Shown: positions 1-11,664, numbered from the stretch's first letter. The stretch is DNA of 64,000 nt from Castanea sativa (GCF_040712315.1 NC_134023.1:65921257-65985256); one strand, 5' to 3'. Notes: a model not told the origin generated them from the sequence alone. Numbers and translations: made by a program.

Positions 1-861
1 CTGAAAATATTTTCGGGAAAAAAAAATATTTTTAGGTGTTTGGTAACATTTGAAAAAATATTTTGAAAAATATTTTCAGGTGTTTAGTTGTCATCTTGAA
101 AATATTATAGAAAATACATTTTGTATTTGTTGCTCACATTTTCTCACATTTTCTCAACTTCCAAACAAATATCATTTCCTGATCTAGAACAACAAAACCC
201 AAAAAAAAAAACTCATCAAATTTTCTCAATGAAGCACAACAAAACCCAAAAATAAAAAAAAGCTCATCATCAAAAACCAAATCCGGTCAGATAGAACGAA
301 GACAGAGAGAGAGAGAGGCGACTGGCGACGGCGAAGGGGAGTTCGCGCCGGCGCGGTGCGGCGATGGCGAAGGCGAGATCGCGCCGGCGCGGTGCGGCGA
401 TGGCGAAGGCGAGATCGTGCGGCGCGGCGACTGGCGATGGCGAAGGCGAGATCGCGCGGCGCGGCGACTGGCGATGGCGAAGGCGAGATCGCGCGGCCCG
501 GCGATGGCGATGGCGAAGGGGAGATCGCGCCGGCGCGGCGATGGCGATGGCGATGGCGAAGGCGAAGGCGCGATCTCGCCGGCGCGATCTGGGTGCTCTC
601 TCTCTCTCTTCGTGCTCTGTCTCTCTCTCTCTTCGTGCTCTCTCTCTCTCTCTCTCTCTTCGTGCTCTGTGTGATAATTTTCCGGAAAATTTCAATTTGA
701 AGGTAAAATAGACATGGAAAACGTTTTCCGGGTGGGGAGGGTTTATTTTCCGGTCAACTGATTTCATTTTCCGTTTGACCAAATTTTCAGGTGTTGCCAA
801 ACACCCACAAATGCTGAAAATATTTTCCGGAAGTGATTTACTGTCGAAACAAACGGACCCT
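1..861. mobile_element. Non-autonomous DNA transposon, left end cut off by the window
   Basis: The two sides are inverted copies built on a GAAAATATTTTCCGG-type core and the phrase GTGTTTGG(T/C)AACA. The right end reads outward to AACGGACCCT near 861. The left side starts already inside the terminal repeat, so its target-site duplication is not visible. Long inverted ends around a non-coding, GC-rich filler fit a non-autonomous Mutator-like or hAT-like element; the superfamily is inferred. The long reading frames inside it arise from the minisatellite and are not genes. Confidence 0.6.
314..670. repeat. GC-rich minisatellite plus CT-rich microsatellite inside the transposon
   Basis: Positions 314-590 hold imperfect tandem copies of a unit made of GGCGATGGCGAAGGCGAGAT followed by CGCGC-rich sequence, with unit length varying by small insertions. 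Positions 596-670 hold CT dinucleotide tracts interrupted by TTCGTGCTCTG, itself repeated. All six frames stay largely open because of the repeat, giving Arg/Ala/Ser-rich translations with no domain. Confidence 0.85.
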
Positions 862-1526
862 AAATGACTCAGTAATTCAGATTCCATTTTAGGTCTGAAT
901 TTTAGACCCGCATTTTTGTCACGGTGATATTAATATGGCTGACTCGCGAAATTTCCAGGAAGGGACTCAAAGTCAAAGGAGGAAAAAGTGCGTATTATTA
1001 CTACAAAATTTTAGACTTTTAAGGGCTAAATGTTAGACTTTAAGGGCTAAATGTTAGTCCAACTCCAACATTGATTATTACTACACATGGGTCCGAACAC
1101 TCTTGTTATTTTCTTATGCTTCGCACACGGTTTACTATTGTGCTGAAAACTGAACAGAAAGATGTCTTTATCTAGCCTCTTTACATCCAGCGGGTATACT
1201 GGCCGCCAAGCTTAAAGGACAACGTCTTTGACAATGGTCAGATTTGGGCTTTTTGAGGAGATGAGCTTTCCTGTGAGAGCTGATCTAGAGATGCTCTCAG
1301 AATCTTCGTTTGGAGAGAGCTTATACTGACAACTATGCTTTAAAGGAGAATTGTTTAGTACGATTAACGAGCTCTGAAACTTGCATTAGATAGAAGAAAC
1401 GGGAACTTTAGTTTAAGGGCTGTTTGCTTTGAGACTGGCTCTAGGGAATGGCAGAGACTAGCTCTGGGGAAAAAATTAAAAAAGATCGATCTCTCGTTGC
1501 ATTGTTTGCTTTGAGATCGAGTTGGA

Positions 1527-1560
<34 letters not shown>

Positions 1561-1949
1561 AAGCTATGATACTATAGAGTACTTTTTAAAAGTCATTGCA
1601 GTTAATGATCAAGACAAAGGCATGATTCATCAAAGAACTGTAACTCTGGGCTAATTGGGACAAGCAATAAGTTAACAACTTTTAGTTTTCTAATTTTACA
1701 TTAAATGGATGGGGGCATGGGGCTTTGCTCCAACATTTTCAAGGGTCTGTACATTTGAGGATTTTTATTAAACATTCTTATAAGACTGCATTATTTGTCA
1801 CAATTTTGTCATGATTATGAGCGGTGAATAATTAATGTTACCATTCACAATCAACTACATCAGGTATGCATGTAAAAGTTGTGCTCTCAGACTTTTTATT
1901 TTACTAATTCCACATTCCTCACGGAAAGCCAGATAGTTATGGTGGAAAA
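862..1949. other. Intergenic spacer, no gene seen
   Basis: AT-rich spacer. It contains a short direct repeat around 1012-1070 (AGGGCTAAATGTTAG twice), a (GAAA)n microsatellite at about 1523-1559, and text that recurs upstream of other NLR copies. I see no supported coding region. Confidence 0.6.
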
Positions 1950-2190
1950 AAAAAATCCTTCATTTATCTTGGTTAAGTTTTGTAACGATTATTGTAGTGG
2001 ACACATGTAAATATTTGATTGGATATTAGATATTGTTAGTCTCTTATACACATGTAATAGCCGTTGTAGACTGTTTTTTCCCCGCCATGTTGTGTTTTTT
2101 TTTTTCCCTCATATAAGAACAGAACAGAGACGTTGTAATAAATATCTCACTCTCTCTCTCTCAACTTTCAACAAAATGGGTACCCACCTT
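1950..2190 (+). repeat. LTR-like block upstream of NLR-A, recurrent in the window
   Basis: This block (landmarks TTGATTGGATATTAGATA, CCCGCCATG, CATATAAGAACAGAACAGAGA, then TTCAACAAAATGGGTACC) also occurs at about 15620-15930 and 25900-26075, partly at 27985-28060, and truncated at about 55010-55090. The order of a CATATAAG-type TATA, a pyrimidine-rich stretch and CAACAAAATGG resembles the end of a degraded copia LTR, but no TG/CA ends or target-site duplication could be fixed. It travels with the NLR duplication unit. Confidence 0.5.
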
Positions 2191-2424
2191 TTTGATGGAA
2201 TTGATTCAATGAATGATATTGGTATTGCGAAATTTCTAAGAAGGCAGTTCAAAAAGCAAAAAGACTGGGTCGTAGACTTTCAAGGCTAAATGTTAGTCCT
2301 ACAATACTATGCCATAACAAGTAGTAACAACTACCAACACCTATGTCAGTGTCTGACACTCTTGTTGTTTTCTTCATGCATATGAGAATATGATTGTTCT
2401 AAGAAAATTTTCATTAGCTTCTCG

Positions 2425-2541
2425 GATGCTAAATAACCTAATTAATAATAGTATTTAATTAATTAGGTGAACACGTGACAAGTTTTTATTTGTGGAGTAT
2501 AGAGTGGAACAGGAAAAGTAAGACAGAAAATTTGGACTCGA
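2425..2541. repeat. Half of an inverted-repeat MITE
   Basis: Matches the right arm of the 222 bp MITE at 51956-52177, including the GTGAACACGTGACAAG segment and the terminal GACAGAAAATTTGGACTC. Only one arm is present. Confidence 0.6.
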
Positions 2542-2659
2542 AATGGAAGTACAATCGGTTCAACAGAGTTTTCTTTCTTTTGGTGCTAAAGGCCTCGACA
2601 GTCAACACTTGGTGCCTCCTCATTTTCCTATGCATGATAACGGTAACAGTCCAAGAGAA

Positions 2660-2745
2660 TTCATAAGGAAGACTAGTATCGGTAACTTTTTTGATAATCA
2701 CTAGTATCGGTAACTTTCTTCCCCCATATATATTTGGTCCTCTTA
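2660..2745 (+). promoter_or_regulatory. Probable NLR-A core promoter
   Basis: ACTAGTATCGGTAAC occurs twice (about 2671 and 2701), followed by CCCCCATATATATTTGGTCC at 2721-2740. NLR-B has the equivalent CCCCTTTAAATATTCGGTCC at about 28544. Both lie about 250 bases before the start codon. The shared position, TATA-like core and GGTCCTC follow-on suggest the core promoter. No experimental start site is available. Confidence 0.4.
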
Positions 2746-2774
2746 GGCTCCTTCGGCACAGCATCATTACCCTC

Positions 2775-2988
2775 TAGCTTTCTTCTCGCTCTTTTAGCCT
2801 TCTTTTTTACACTCTAGCATATTGAAGCACTTCAAGCTCTCACTCTTTAGCTTCCATCTCACTCTTTTAGCCTAGCTTTCAATCAATAGAAAGTTTTTCT
2901 TTCACTCTCTAGCACTGAACCACTTGAGGCCCACCCTCGCTTGCTTCCCTCTCGCTCTTTTAGTCTTCCTTTCTCTCACGACGAACAA
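2775..2988 (+). repeat. Imperfect tandem leader repeat of NLR-A
   Basis: Three units begin near 2775, 2848 and 2940 with TAGCTTTCTTCTCGCTCTTT-like sequence and end with ATTGAAGCACTTCAAGCTCT-like sequence; spacing is 73 then 92 bases. The same repeat forms the leader of NLR-C (four units) and NLR-B (three units). Translated, each unit resembles a short Lys/His start followed by a Leu/Ala-rich run, like a signal peptide, but in NLR-A the units have no ATG at that place. Confidence 0.7.
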
Positions 2989-5900
2989 ATGGCTGAAGCA
3001 ATCCTCTGCGGAGTTGCACAGACCATAATTGAAAATTTGGGATCTGCAGCTTTTGAAAAGTTTAGACCACTGTGGAATATTACGGATGACCTTGAAAGCA
3101 TCAAGAACACGGTGTCCAGAATACAAGCTGTCCTTCTGGATGCATTGGAGCAGCAGAACCGCAATCATCAAGCCAGTGATTGGCTCGAAAAGCTCAAGGA
3201 CACTTTTTATGAGGCAGATGACTTGTTGGGTGAGTATAAGCTCCACGTTGAATTAGCTTTGCAGCAAGAAGAGACGATTGGGAACAGTGCAGGAAAGGTA
3301 CGCAATTTCTTTAGAAGTATCCCACTTGCTTTTAGAAATCATAGGATGAGTCTTAAAATAATCGAATTGAGGCAGAAACTAATTGCAATGGCGGAAGATA
3401 GGAATAACTTTCACTTTAATGAAGGCTATGTAAAGCCTCAAGTGAGTCTAAATAGGGAGACTTTCCCATGTTTACCTAATAAAGAAGTTATTGGAAGAGA
3501 TGATGATAAAAATGCCATCATAAAACTTTTATTGGAGCCTAATAATGAAGTTTCAGTCATTGCTATTGTGGGAATTGGGGGTTTAGGCAAAACCACACTT
3601 GCTCAATATATATACAATGATGAGAATGTCAATACGCATTTTGAGCTAAAAATATGGGTGTGTGTCACAAATGTATTCGAGGTGAAAGCAATTGTTGAAA
3701 AGGTAATAAATGGTATTGATGAAGATAATTGCACGGAACCAATGCGAAAAAAATGTCGTAAGATTAATTCGGAAGTCCTCGTGGTTCAAGTCCACAACAT
3801 GGATCCATTCAAGGAACTAATTAAAAAAATTAATCAAAAGAAATATTTACTTGTGTTGGATGATCTGTGGAATGAAGATTGTAAAAGTTGGAATGACCTT
3901 AAAAGCCTTTTAATATGTGGTGGGAAAGGAAGTAAGATCGTAATAACTACACGTGCCAAATTGGTTGCGGAGATCACACGTCCTGTTTCAACATATACCC
4001 TTGAAGGTCTTTCTAAAGACCACTCTTGGTCTTTATTTGAGAAAATAGCATTTAAAAACAAGAAAGAGACCAACAACACTAAATTAGGAGAAATTGCAAG
4101 GGAGATTGTAGGCAAATGTCAAGGAGTACCTCTTGCCATAGAGTCCATTGGAAATGCATTATACTTGGAGAAAAAAGACCGGTGGTTAAGGATCAAGGAT
4201 AAGGTACAAGAAAATGTAATTGAACAAGGGGGTGGTAATACACTTTCAATTCTAAGGTTGAGTTATGATCCTCTTCCGTCACATATAAAAGGTTGTTTTG
4301 CCTATTGTTCTTTGTTTCCTAAAGCTTACAATATTGATAAGATGACACTAATTCAACTATGGATGGCACATGGGTTAATCCAATTGTCAAATAATATAGA
4401 GCAATTAGAAGATGTTGCAGATGAGTGCATCAAGCATCTACTTTGCAGGTCCTTTCTTTATGAAGCAAGCAATTATTTTTATGGACTATACAGGATGCAT
4501 GATTTATATCATGATCTTGCACTATCAATTGCAGGGCCAAACATTAGATTTGACTATTTGGATGGAAAAACTCATCATGTATCATTTTCTAGTGTCTCAT
4601 CTTTTACTAAAACTTTAAGTTTGGTTAAAGAAAGCTACAAGATACGTACAATTCTTTTCACACATGGAGAGTCATTTGGTTCAATGGATGAGTCAACATT
4701 GAGTACACTAATTGAGAGTTTCCCAAGGTTGCGTGCATTAGATATACATAAATTGAATATTAAAGTAATGCCAAATTCCATAGGAAAGTTAATACATTTG
4801 AAGTACTTAGATCTTTCTTTTAATCCCATTGAAACTCTTCCTGATTCAATTACTACATTGTTGAATTTGCAAACACTAAAACTTCAGGAATGTGGGAATC
4901 TTGAACAATTGCCTAGGGACATCACAAAATTGGTTAGCCTTAGGCACCTTGATAATAAGGGTTGTTATAAGTTGAGAATGCCTCAAGGATTACGGAAAAT
5001 GACTGGTCTTCAGTCATTACCATTATTCATTGTGGGGAATAATGGTGGACTAGGCGAATTATATGGGCTAAACAACCTCAGAGGAATACTAAGGATCAAA
5101 ATTTTAGTACGATTGGAAGATGTTAACTCACAATCCAAGGAAAAAAATATAAGGGAAAAGCAACATCTTAAGAAACTGAATTTAGCATGGGCTCATCAGG
5201 AAGGACATGATGAGATGTTGTTAGATTGCCTCCAGCCACATCCAAATCTCAAAATTTTGAAAGTGTGGGGGTACACTGGTGTGACATTTTCAAGTTGGCT
5301 TTCTTCCATTGAAAATCTTGTTAATTTAACTTTAAGTAGATGTAATAAATGCAACCACTTGCCATCATTGTCTAAACTCCCATTTCTGGAAACATTACGT
5401 CTTTATGAAATGAAAGGTTTGGAATACATATCAGATTGTGATGTGTGTGAGGAGGCTTGTGCTTTATCCTTCTTCCCGTCACTAAAGTCACTTGTGATTT
5501 CTGGAAGCCCTAACCTAAAAGGATGGTGGAGGAGTGCATCAACACCAGATCATCAACAGAGTCAGCATAACCAGTCACTGCCTTCATTTCCTTGTCTTTC
5601 TTCTTTTTGGATTCGTGAGTGTCCTAATATGACTTCCATGCCCTTGTTTCCTTATCTGGAAATAATGTTGTACCTAAATAACGTTAGCTTAAAGCCTTTT
5701 CAAGAGACAATTCTTTCCTCTTCCTCCTCATCCTCGTCCCCTCCTCTCTCCAAATTAAAATCTATGCATATAATTGGTACGGAGGATGTTGTGTCTTTGC
5801 CAGATGGGTGGGCGTCGAATCTAATTTCTCTCGAGAGTTTATGCATTTTCCATTGCAAGGAGTTAAATTTAGGGAGTGACATGGACAGAATGGAATGGCG

Positions 5901-6306
5901 ACACTTGAATCGCCTCAGTCATTTGGAATTCCACAGCCTTCCAAGACTAAATTCCTTACCTTCAACTCTTCAGCACGTTACCACCCTAAAAACGCTCCAA
6001 ATTACACTCTGTGAGAATCTAAAAACCTTGCCACAGTGGATTTGGAAGCTTATCTCACTTGAACGGCTTACAATTTATGACTGTCCCAATTTGAAATCAC
6101 TTCCTAACGAGATGCGAGATCTCACGTCTTTACAAAGTCTGGAGATTGCAGGTTGTCCCGAGTTACGGAGAAGATGTGAAAAGCAAACCGGTCAGGATTT
6201 GCACAAAATCGCTCATATCACTTCCGGTACGCATTCTATATACCCATTTTTTGTATTGAATTTTTGCTTTCTAGCTCAAAAAATAGATGAAAATGAAAGA
6301 AAATGA
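2989..6306 (+). CDS. NLR-A: CC-NBS-LRR disease-resistance protein, RGA/R13-like
   Basis: Intracellular immune receptor of the coiled-coil NLR class, expected to sense pathogen effectors and trigger defence. The ATG at 2989 (MAEAILCG...) is chosen because NLR-B and NLR-C have the matching start; the frame is open further upstream but without an ATG. The continuous frame gives 1105 residues. An Rx-N type coiled coil (about 1-130) contains an EADDLL motif. The NB-ARC domain has P-loop GIGGLGKTT (195-203), kinase-2 VLDDLW (from 289), RNBS-B GSKIVITTR, GLPL as CQGVPLAI, RNBS-D CFAYCSLFP and MHD as MHDLYHDLA (503). LRRs run from about 560 to 1050, with a poly-Ser loop near 905-912. A GT at 6227 and AG at 6597-6598 suggest a last intron, replacing the tail after residue 1079 by four residues and a stop at 6610-6612. 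All key NB residues are intact. Function and ligand are unknown. Confidence 0.93.
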   Translation: MAEAILCGVAQTIIENLGSAAFEKFRPLWNITDDLESIKNTVSRIQAVLLDALEQQNRNHQASDWLEKLKDTFYEADDLLGEYKLHVELALQQEETIGNSAGKVRNFFRSIPLAFRNHRMSLKIIELRQKLIAMAEDRNNFHFNEGYVKPQVSLNRETFPCLPNKEVIGRDDDKNAIIKLLLEPNNEVSVIAIVGIGGLGKTTLAQYIYNDENVNTHFELKIWVCVTNVFEVKAIVEKVINGIDEDNCTEPMRKKCRKINSEVLVVQVHNMDPFKELIKKINQKKYLLVLDDLWNEDCKSWNDLKSLLICGGKGSKIVITTRAKLVAEITRPVSTYTLEGLSKDHSWSLFEKIAFKNKKETNNTKLGEIAREIVGKCQGVPLAIESIGNALYLEKKDRWLRIKDKVQENVIEQGGGNTLSILRLSYDPLPSHIKGCFAYCSLFPKAYNIDKMTLIQLWMAHGLIQLSNNIEQLEDVADECIKHLLCRSFLYEASNYFYGLYRMHDLYHDLALSIAGPNIRFDYLDGKTHHVSFSSVSSFTKTLSLVKESYKIRTILFTHGESFGSMDESTLSTLIESFPRLRALDIHKLNIKVMPNSIGKLIHLKYLDLSFNPIETLPDSITTLLNLQTLKLQECGNLEQLPRDITKLVSLRHLDNKGCYKLRMPQGLRKMTGLQSLPLFIVGNNGGLGELYGLNNLRGILRIKILVRLEDVNSQSKEKNIREKQHLKKLNLAWAHQEGHDEMLLDCLQPHPNLKILKVWGYTGVTFSSWLSSIENLVNLTLSRCNKCNHLPSLSKLPFLETLRLYEMKGLEYISDCDVCEEACALSFFPSLKSLVISGSPNLKGWWRSASTPDHQQSQHNQSLPSFPCLSSFWIRECPNMTSMPLFPYLEIMLYLNNVSLKPFQETILSSSSSSSSPPLSKLKSMHIIGTEDVVSLPDGWASNLISLESLCIFHCKELNLGSDMDRMEWRHLNRLSHLEFHSLPRLNSLPSTLQHVTTLKTLQITLCENLKTLPQWIWKLISLERLTIYDCPNLKSLPNEMRDLTSLQSLEIAGCPELRRRCEKQTGQDLHKIAHITSGTHSIYPFFVLNFCFLAQKIDENERK

Positions 6307-7738
6307 ACTTGTTAGAATTTTACCCTCTATCATTTATTGATTTCAATACAATTTTTTTGAAAAAAAGAATGAATTTTTTATTTTCGATTTCAAAAATATA
6401 AGAACCAATGTATATAATTGAATGGGGATCACTTTAGCAAAGCTTTTGGTTTTCTAAAGTTTTCTAATAATAAAAAATCTAACATGTATAGAATCTTGGC
6501 CAATTTGTTTTATTTCAAAGTAACCAAACTGTTGAATTGTTTCAAAGTTCTATAATTATTATTATTATTTAATTCGATGCCTTGTGTTCTGTCAACAGTT
6601 GAAATACGATGAATCACTTGGATACTTTTAGAATTTTGGATGAAGTACGAAAGGTACTTGGTTACACTCTCTATAATCAAAGGTTAGTGAGTATTTTGAA
6701 TAAAATTTTGTTCATATATTTTATTCACACTATAAGAAGGAAAAAGTTGCATACTATTTGTTTTTTTATTCTAATGATTTTTATAGAAGCTGATGAATGC
6801 GCTTTTTCGAAGTCTTTACAAGAAAAATGCCTTGGTCAAGTCCTTACTTTTTTCAATAAACTTTGAATAGTTGGGAGAGGGTTATTCAAATGCTAATTCC
6901 TTTTCTCTTCTCCTTTGTTTACGATGATTTCTCACTTGATTTGATCCTAGATGCAGAACAAATTGGAATTAAAAAACAAAACCAAGCGTAAATATCTGAG
7001 CCTAAACCTTTTATAAAGAACATTTTGTCTCTATTATGATCTTACTTTTTGCCGTAGTTTAATGGTCTAGAGCTTAACATCATTTTTTTTTTTCATGTGG
7101 TTGGAAGCATATACAATCATAGTGGAATTTCTTGGTACATTTTGGGTTATGTTCCCATTGCTTACTGTTATAAACTTGGGAAATTTTTTTTTTTTGGCCA
7201 TCTTGTCTCACTTGAATAAGCAATTCATGGCAATTTTTCACAATTCCCTGCCATTGTTAAACTTTGGCTAGCTTAAGGATGCAACATGCATCGTCATTGC
7301 AGTCATTCTTGATTGGACTCTAGCAATATGCATTTGAAAAAATGAACTGAATATAAAAGGGAAGCTTGTAAGGACCTTTTATAATAACTCATTACAGGCT
7401 GGTAAATTAGGGTGACAATGCTCTTATCTTGTGTTATTTGTAGGGAGCATTTGGAGTGCTGTAGGAATCATCTCTTTAATGATTACTCTTTTACAAAGAA
7501 GATTACGGCAGAAAGTGTTGGAAGAGTACTTGGTTAATCTACGGCTTGTCTTTTGAAATTCCTCTCCATTTGTTCAGATGCTGAGGCCCACTTGGTGTTC
7601 TTGTTATTGTTGAAATCAACTTTAGTGTGATGTAAATTTTTTGTAATCTAAAAATTGTGTTCTTGAATGTTTTGGTAGTTTTTAGCATTTGTTTAGAGAA
7701 AATCGTTGTAAACTCATTATTCAATAGTGGAAGATTTT
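6227..7738 (+). other. NLR-A 3' region with probable introns after the stop codon
   Basis: Candidate acceptors occur at ...CAACAG (exon from 6599), TTTTTATAG (exon from 6787) and TTTGTAG (exon from 7444, starting GGAGCATTTGGAGTGCTGTA). NLR-B has the same acceptors and exon-like islands at 32282, 32449 and 33010, and these islands look better conserved than the intervening sequence. If used, the spliced stop at 6610-6612 would lie upstream of further exon junctions, which is unusual. Splice sites are read by eye only. Confidence 0.5.
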
Positions 7739-7796
7739 TTACTGGACTAAGTCCCGTGGTTTTTCCCTTCTTATTGGAGGGTTTCCACGTAAAAAA
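7739..7796 (+). repeat. LTR-derived relic in the NLR-A 3' region
   Basis: TACTGGACTAAGTCCCGTGG followed by TTTTTCCC and GGGTTTCCACGTAAAAA resembles the conserved R/U5 text of plant copia LTRs. The NLR-B copy lies at about 33300-33358. The third downstream copy (near 39240) runs straight from TACTGGAC to TTGATGTCTTGG and lacks it. Confidence 0.5.
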
Positions 7797-9584
7797 TCGA
7801 TGTCTTGATTATGGTTTGTTTTTGGATATTTTTGTTTGTGTTGACAATGCTTGGTTGATTTTGTTTTTTGTTTTTTTTTTTGAAATTCCTATTAGATTGT
7901 ACAAAGAAAAAAAAGAAGAAGAAGGAGAAAGAAGTAATTCCATTGTGTGTTATGGTATCAATTGGAAATTTTCCCAATAGAAATAGTGGATTCATTCTTC
8001 AATGGGTAAAGGCTTGAGGCCTACCTTGTGCAAGCTTGCTTGGGCTACATTCATATACCATATTGGATCTAAAGAAATGCAAGAGTCCATAATGATCCTT
8101 ATCGTATTGAGAATAATCATATAGTTGATTTAAAAATGATGTTAAGAGTTAGAACTAGAGCTTGCAAGGGTTTTAAAATGTCAATAAAGAATAGGGTGCT
8201 GGTTAGTTACATGGGTAGCTTAGCTTGGTAGCTTGTCTTTTTGCTGAAGTATAACGTTCTGTCTTGGATTCACAATTGACAAAACACTAAACATGATATT
8301 TAGGATTTGCTAGATGAAAAGGAAGTTGAAAGTTATATACCATCCGCTTCTGCTAAGGCTAAGCTAGTAAAGCTTTTTGTCAGACATGCATGATTGCCTT
8401 TCAAGTTTCAATAACCTAATCCCTCAGTCCTAAAATCACTTTATGAATAGGTTTTCATTATATTCAATTGTGTAAATCACATAGGAGCCATGTTTTAGCT
8501 TTTCAGGAAAAATATTTCCAAAAGTGATTATTATCCTCCTATTTTCTAGATATTTTACACCATCTATAATGAATGTCTGTGCAATATAATTTTCCTTATT
8601 GATGCAAAAGCAATAGCATATTTAATTTTCTTAAACACCTTGCTCAAATGTCAAAAACATACTAAATATCAAACAGTCCTATAATGGTTTCATGGACTGT
8701 GTGCTTATCTGCTGAAGAAAATGATAGTCAGATTGAAGCTGAATTTAATTAGTGGTCTCAACACCAAATGGACTTCTCACACAACATATTCGGGTTGGGC
8801 CTAAGCCCAATGAAGCCCATAGATTTACATATCATAAAATGTGTTCAAGACCCAGGTTCATCTATATCTCTACCTCACAGATTGGGCTCTTTAATTTGCC
8901 CACAAGTCTTGTCTTCACGCAGCATGATTCGAAAGATTGAAACCCATAAAATCCTACTAGACACAACAACCGCTATGACCCATACTGTTCTAAGCTCTCT
9001 AATTATAGGTGCATATATATATGAGTATGGTTCAGCATAGCATTTACATAAAACATGCAGACTCAAAAGCTAAATGAGTCTTTTTTTTCTAAGCCTAAAT
9101 ATTGTTTTTGTCCCTGATATTTACCTGAATTTAATTTTTTTCGTTGCTAAATTTTAAAAAATTTATTTTTTACTTGTAAACTTATTAAAAATATTCTTCC
9201 AATATAGTTCGGTGACCAAAAAAAGAATGTTTTACAAAAGTTTAGGTGGAAAAAAGAAATTTTAATATTGAAAATTGATAAGTGTAACATTTTTAATAAC
9301 TTAGGAAAGAAAAAAAATGAACTTTTAAATATTTTAACCGTTTATAAAAATAAAAAATAAATCTTAGAATTAAAAAATAATTTTTTAATAGCTGAAGATA
9401 AATATGAATGAAATAACCAACGGAAATATTCAAGTGAATCTAAAGGATTAAAATAAATAATTGATCAAACTTAGTGTTTGTATAAGCGTAACATAATATT
9501 CGGTAGTTTCTTTCCGTGGTATTTCTCAAAAGATATAATTACTTATAGATTTCAAGTTAAATGTGTGACAAGTAACTAGGATAA
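7797..9584. other. NLR downstream spacer, duplicated at about 39260-40800
   Basis: No gene is supported; the short reading frames here lack domains. Landmarks shared with 39260-40800 include GCAAGCTTGCTTGGGCTACA (8031 and 39456) and the GGGCCTAAGCCCAATGAAGC region near 8800, which recurs near 16150. This is part of the duplicated NLR unit. Confidence 0.6.
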
Positions 9585-9708
9585 GGATTGGATCTAGTAC
9601 ACAAGAGCATTGGACTCATTGGGATGTTGTCACGTGGCAAATATTTGACACGTGTCAACATTTCAATAAGTCCAATGCTTTTGTGCATTCACTAGACCTA
9701 AGTCCATT
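9585..9708. mobile_element. Small palindromic MITE
   Basis: Inverted arms read CTAGTACACAAGAGCATTGG on the left, and the complement of CCAATGCTTTTGTGCATTCA plus CTAG on the right, around a CAAATATTTG centre. About 124 bp, non-coding. Family not assigned. Confidence 0.6.
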
Positions 9709-10937
9709 CCAAAAACTAAAAGCTATCTTATTTTAATATAAGAAAAGGCTTGTTTTATTTAAAAAGTTTTTAGCAAATTCATGTAATATGTGTAAGTGAA
9801 TGTCTTTAGATACAACAAATTTGATATCCATGAGAAAAATTGATAGCAGGTAAAAAAAATTATGTTAGTAGTGAAATTTAATAAGAATCAATAAAATCTT
9901 GTCAATTGACTTATGACTTATGCACTCCTATTGAAGCTGAAGCAACTACAATTTTGTGGGCTTTAAACTTGGCTAGGTCTAAATGATTTGGTCTATTTCT
10001 ATTGTCATGAGAGTAAAGAGTAACGCTCTTGATTAAATTTGTATTTTGTTAGCTATGAGTTTTGCTATATTAGAAGATCTCTTAACTCTGAATTTCATTC
10101 TGTTGCTAAACTTTTTGTGGCTCTTAAAACTAATTTCTCTTGTAATAATTATAATCTGCCTCCTACAGTTCTAGAAGCATGCATGTGCAATTATTTGTAC
10201 TTGTTTTAGATTTTTAATAAAATTATAGTTTTTTTAATACACACACACAATATATATATTGTATGTATTTTTCAAACTAATAAATAAATAAAAAATTTGA
10301 GACACTAATAAAATAATTCAATTATAGCAATTTTAAACCATTTATAATTCAATCGATTTTGAGTAATTGGATTAGCATATAGGATTTGAAAAGTGAATGT
10401 TGCACTTGGGTCCATTTGACTGCAATAATCGATCTGTAAATACTACGACCAAATGCTTTGACCCATTGGGTAAATATTCAATGCCTTCAAAGCCTAACTA
10501 ATTTCAAAATATTTTCAATGTGTCAGGCCAAGACATTGTTTCAATGAACTAGTGACCTCTTTTCTTCTTTTATACCTCCAATAAAAAAATCTTTCTTATT
10601 TCTACTATATACAAACTGTACTGTTCATCAAAAAAAATATACAAACCGTACTATGATATGAAAAAATAATTGAAAAAACATATCTCCCACTAAGTAAGTT
10701 TAGATATACAATAAAATTTCACAATCTTTTCACAACACTCATATATACTTAACTTTTAGTTGGAATGGATCTTCCAATAATTTATTTTATTTTATTTGGA
10801 CCTATGATCTACTAACATCTCAATTTATTGTAAAAGTATTGTGAAATTTTATAGTGTTACTAAAAGAACTACTCCCACTTTTATCAATTAGCCTAACACC
10901 AAAATAAATGGCCACCAACTATCACCTTTTATTTATG
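9709..10937. other. AT-rich spacer with a hairpin repeat
   Basis: Segments from about 9910 onward match 43000-43870. At about 10700-10870 an inverted pair (ATAAAATTTCACAATCTTTT and GTATTGTGAAATTTTATAG) marks another small foldback element. No gene seen. Confidence 0.5.
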
Positions 10938-11117
10938 AGAGATGTTACGTCTACAATATTTTCACAACATTTTTACAACAAATCATAAATGGTTAATTGC
11001 ATTGATTCAAATTTGAACACTAAGATTACTTTTTTGCCCCAACAATAATAACCAGTAACAACTTGTCACTTAAAATTTGTTATAAAAATACTGTTATTTT
11101 GAACATATCATTTCTCT
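10938..11117. mobile_element. hAT-like MITE, copy 1
   Basis: Same family as 11821-11990 but in opposite orientation, with inverted ends GAGATGTTACGTCTACAATA and (complement) AGAGAAATGATATGTTCAAA. The target-site duplication looks degenerate. The interior phrase TAGTGTTCAAATTTG... is shared between copies. Confidence 0.65.
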
Positions 11118-11664
11118 TTATTTTAAGTTAAAGTCTATGTACACTTTGACCAACATTCAAGGCGGTTTTTTTTTTTTCACTTATCCAAATTCCTTCCCTC
11201 CATTTTAGGTACCACACATGAAACTCAAATTTTACACATAATAACACCTCCGGCTCTTATTTTTTTCATAGAAAGAAAGTTGAAAATTTATTTTCTCAAA
11301 TTATTATAAGGAATCAAATTAGATGTCTAAAATTTGTATATATAGATTAATCTCTTACTTTAATTGTTAGTAATTATGAATTGGTTGTTTTACAATTGTT
11401 TAATTATTTTACAATGGTTTAAATTTCAATATATTTTTTTATGACAATTACTGTTGTTTATAATTTTATTAATAATATCGATTAATTTTTTTTAATTATT
11501 GTCTTTTGATTCCCCCCCCCCCTAAATTGAAATTTTGGCTCCACCACTGATCACAAGCATTGGTCTTCCTGGGGACATGACCGATGGCTGAAGCAATCTA
11601 AAAAAAAAAAACTTTTTAAACTTTGTCGATTTTTTTTAATTAGATGTGAATTTTAAAAATCTAA

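Noticed and set aside
270..887. Long Arg/Ala-rich reading frames on both strands
   Set aside because: All arise from the GC-rich minisatellite and CT tracts; several frames are open at once and no domain is present.
2902..3246. Minus-strand frames opposite the NLR start (and similarly 28703-29068)
   Set aside because: Shadows of the NLR coding strand with no independent support.
6609..6866. 85-residue frame behind NLR-A
   Set aside because: Spans a likely intron of the 3' region, is not conserved as protein in NLR-B, and has no recognisable domain.
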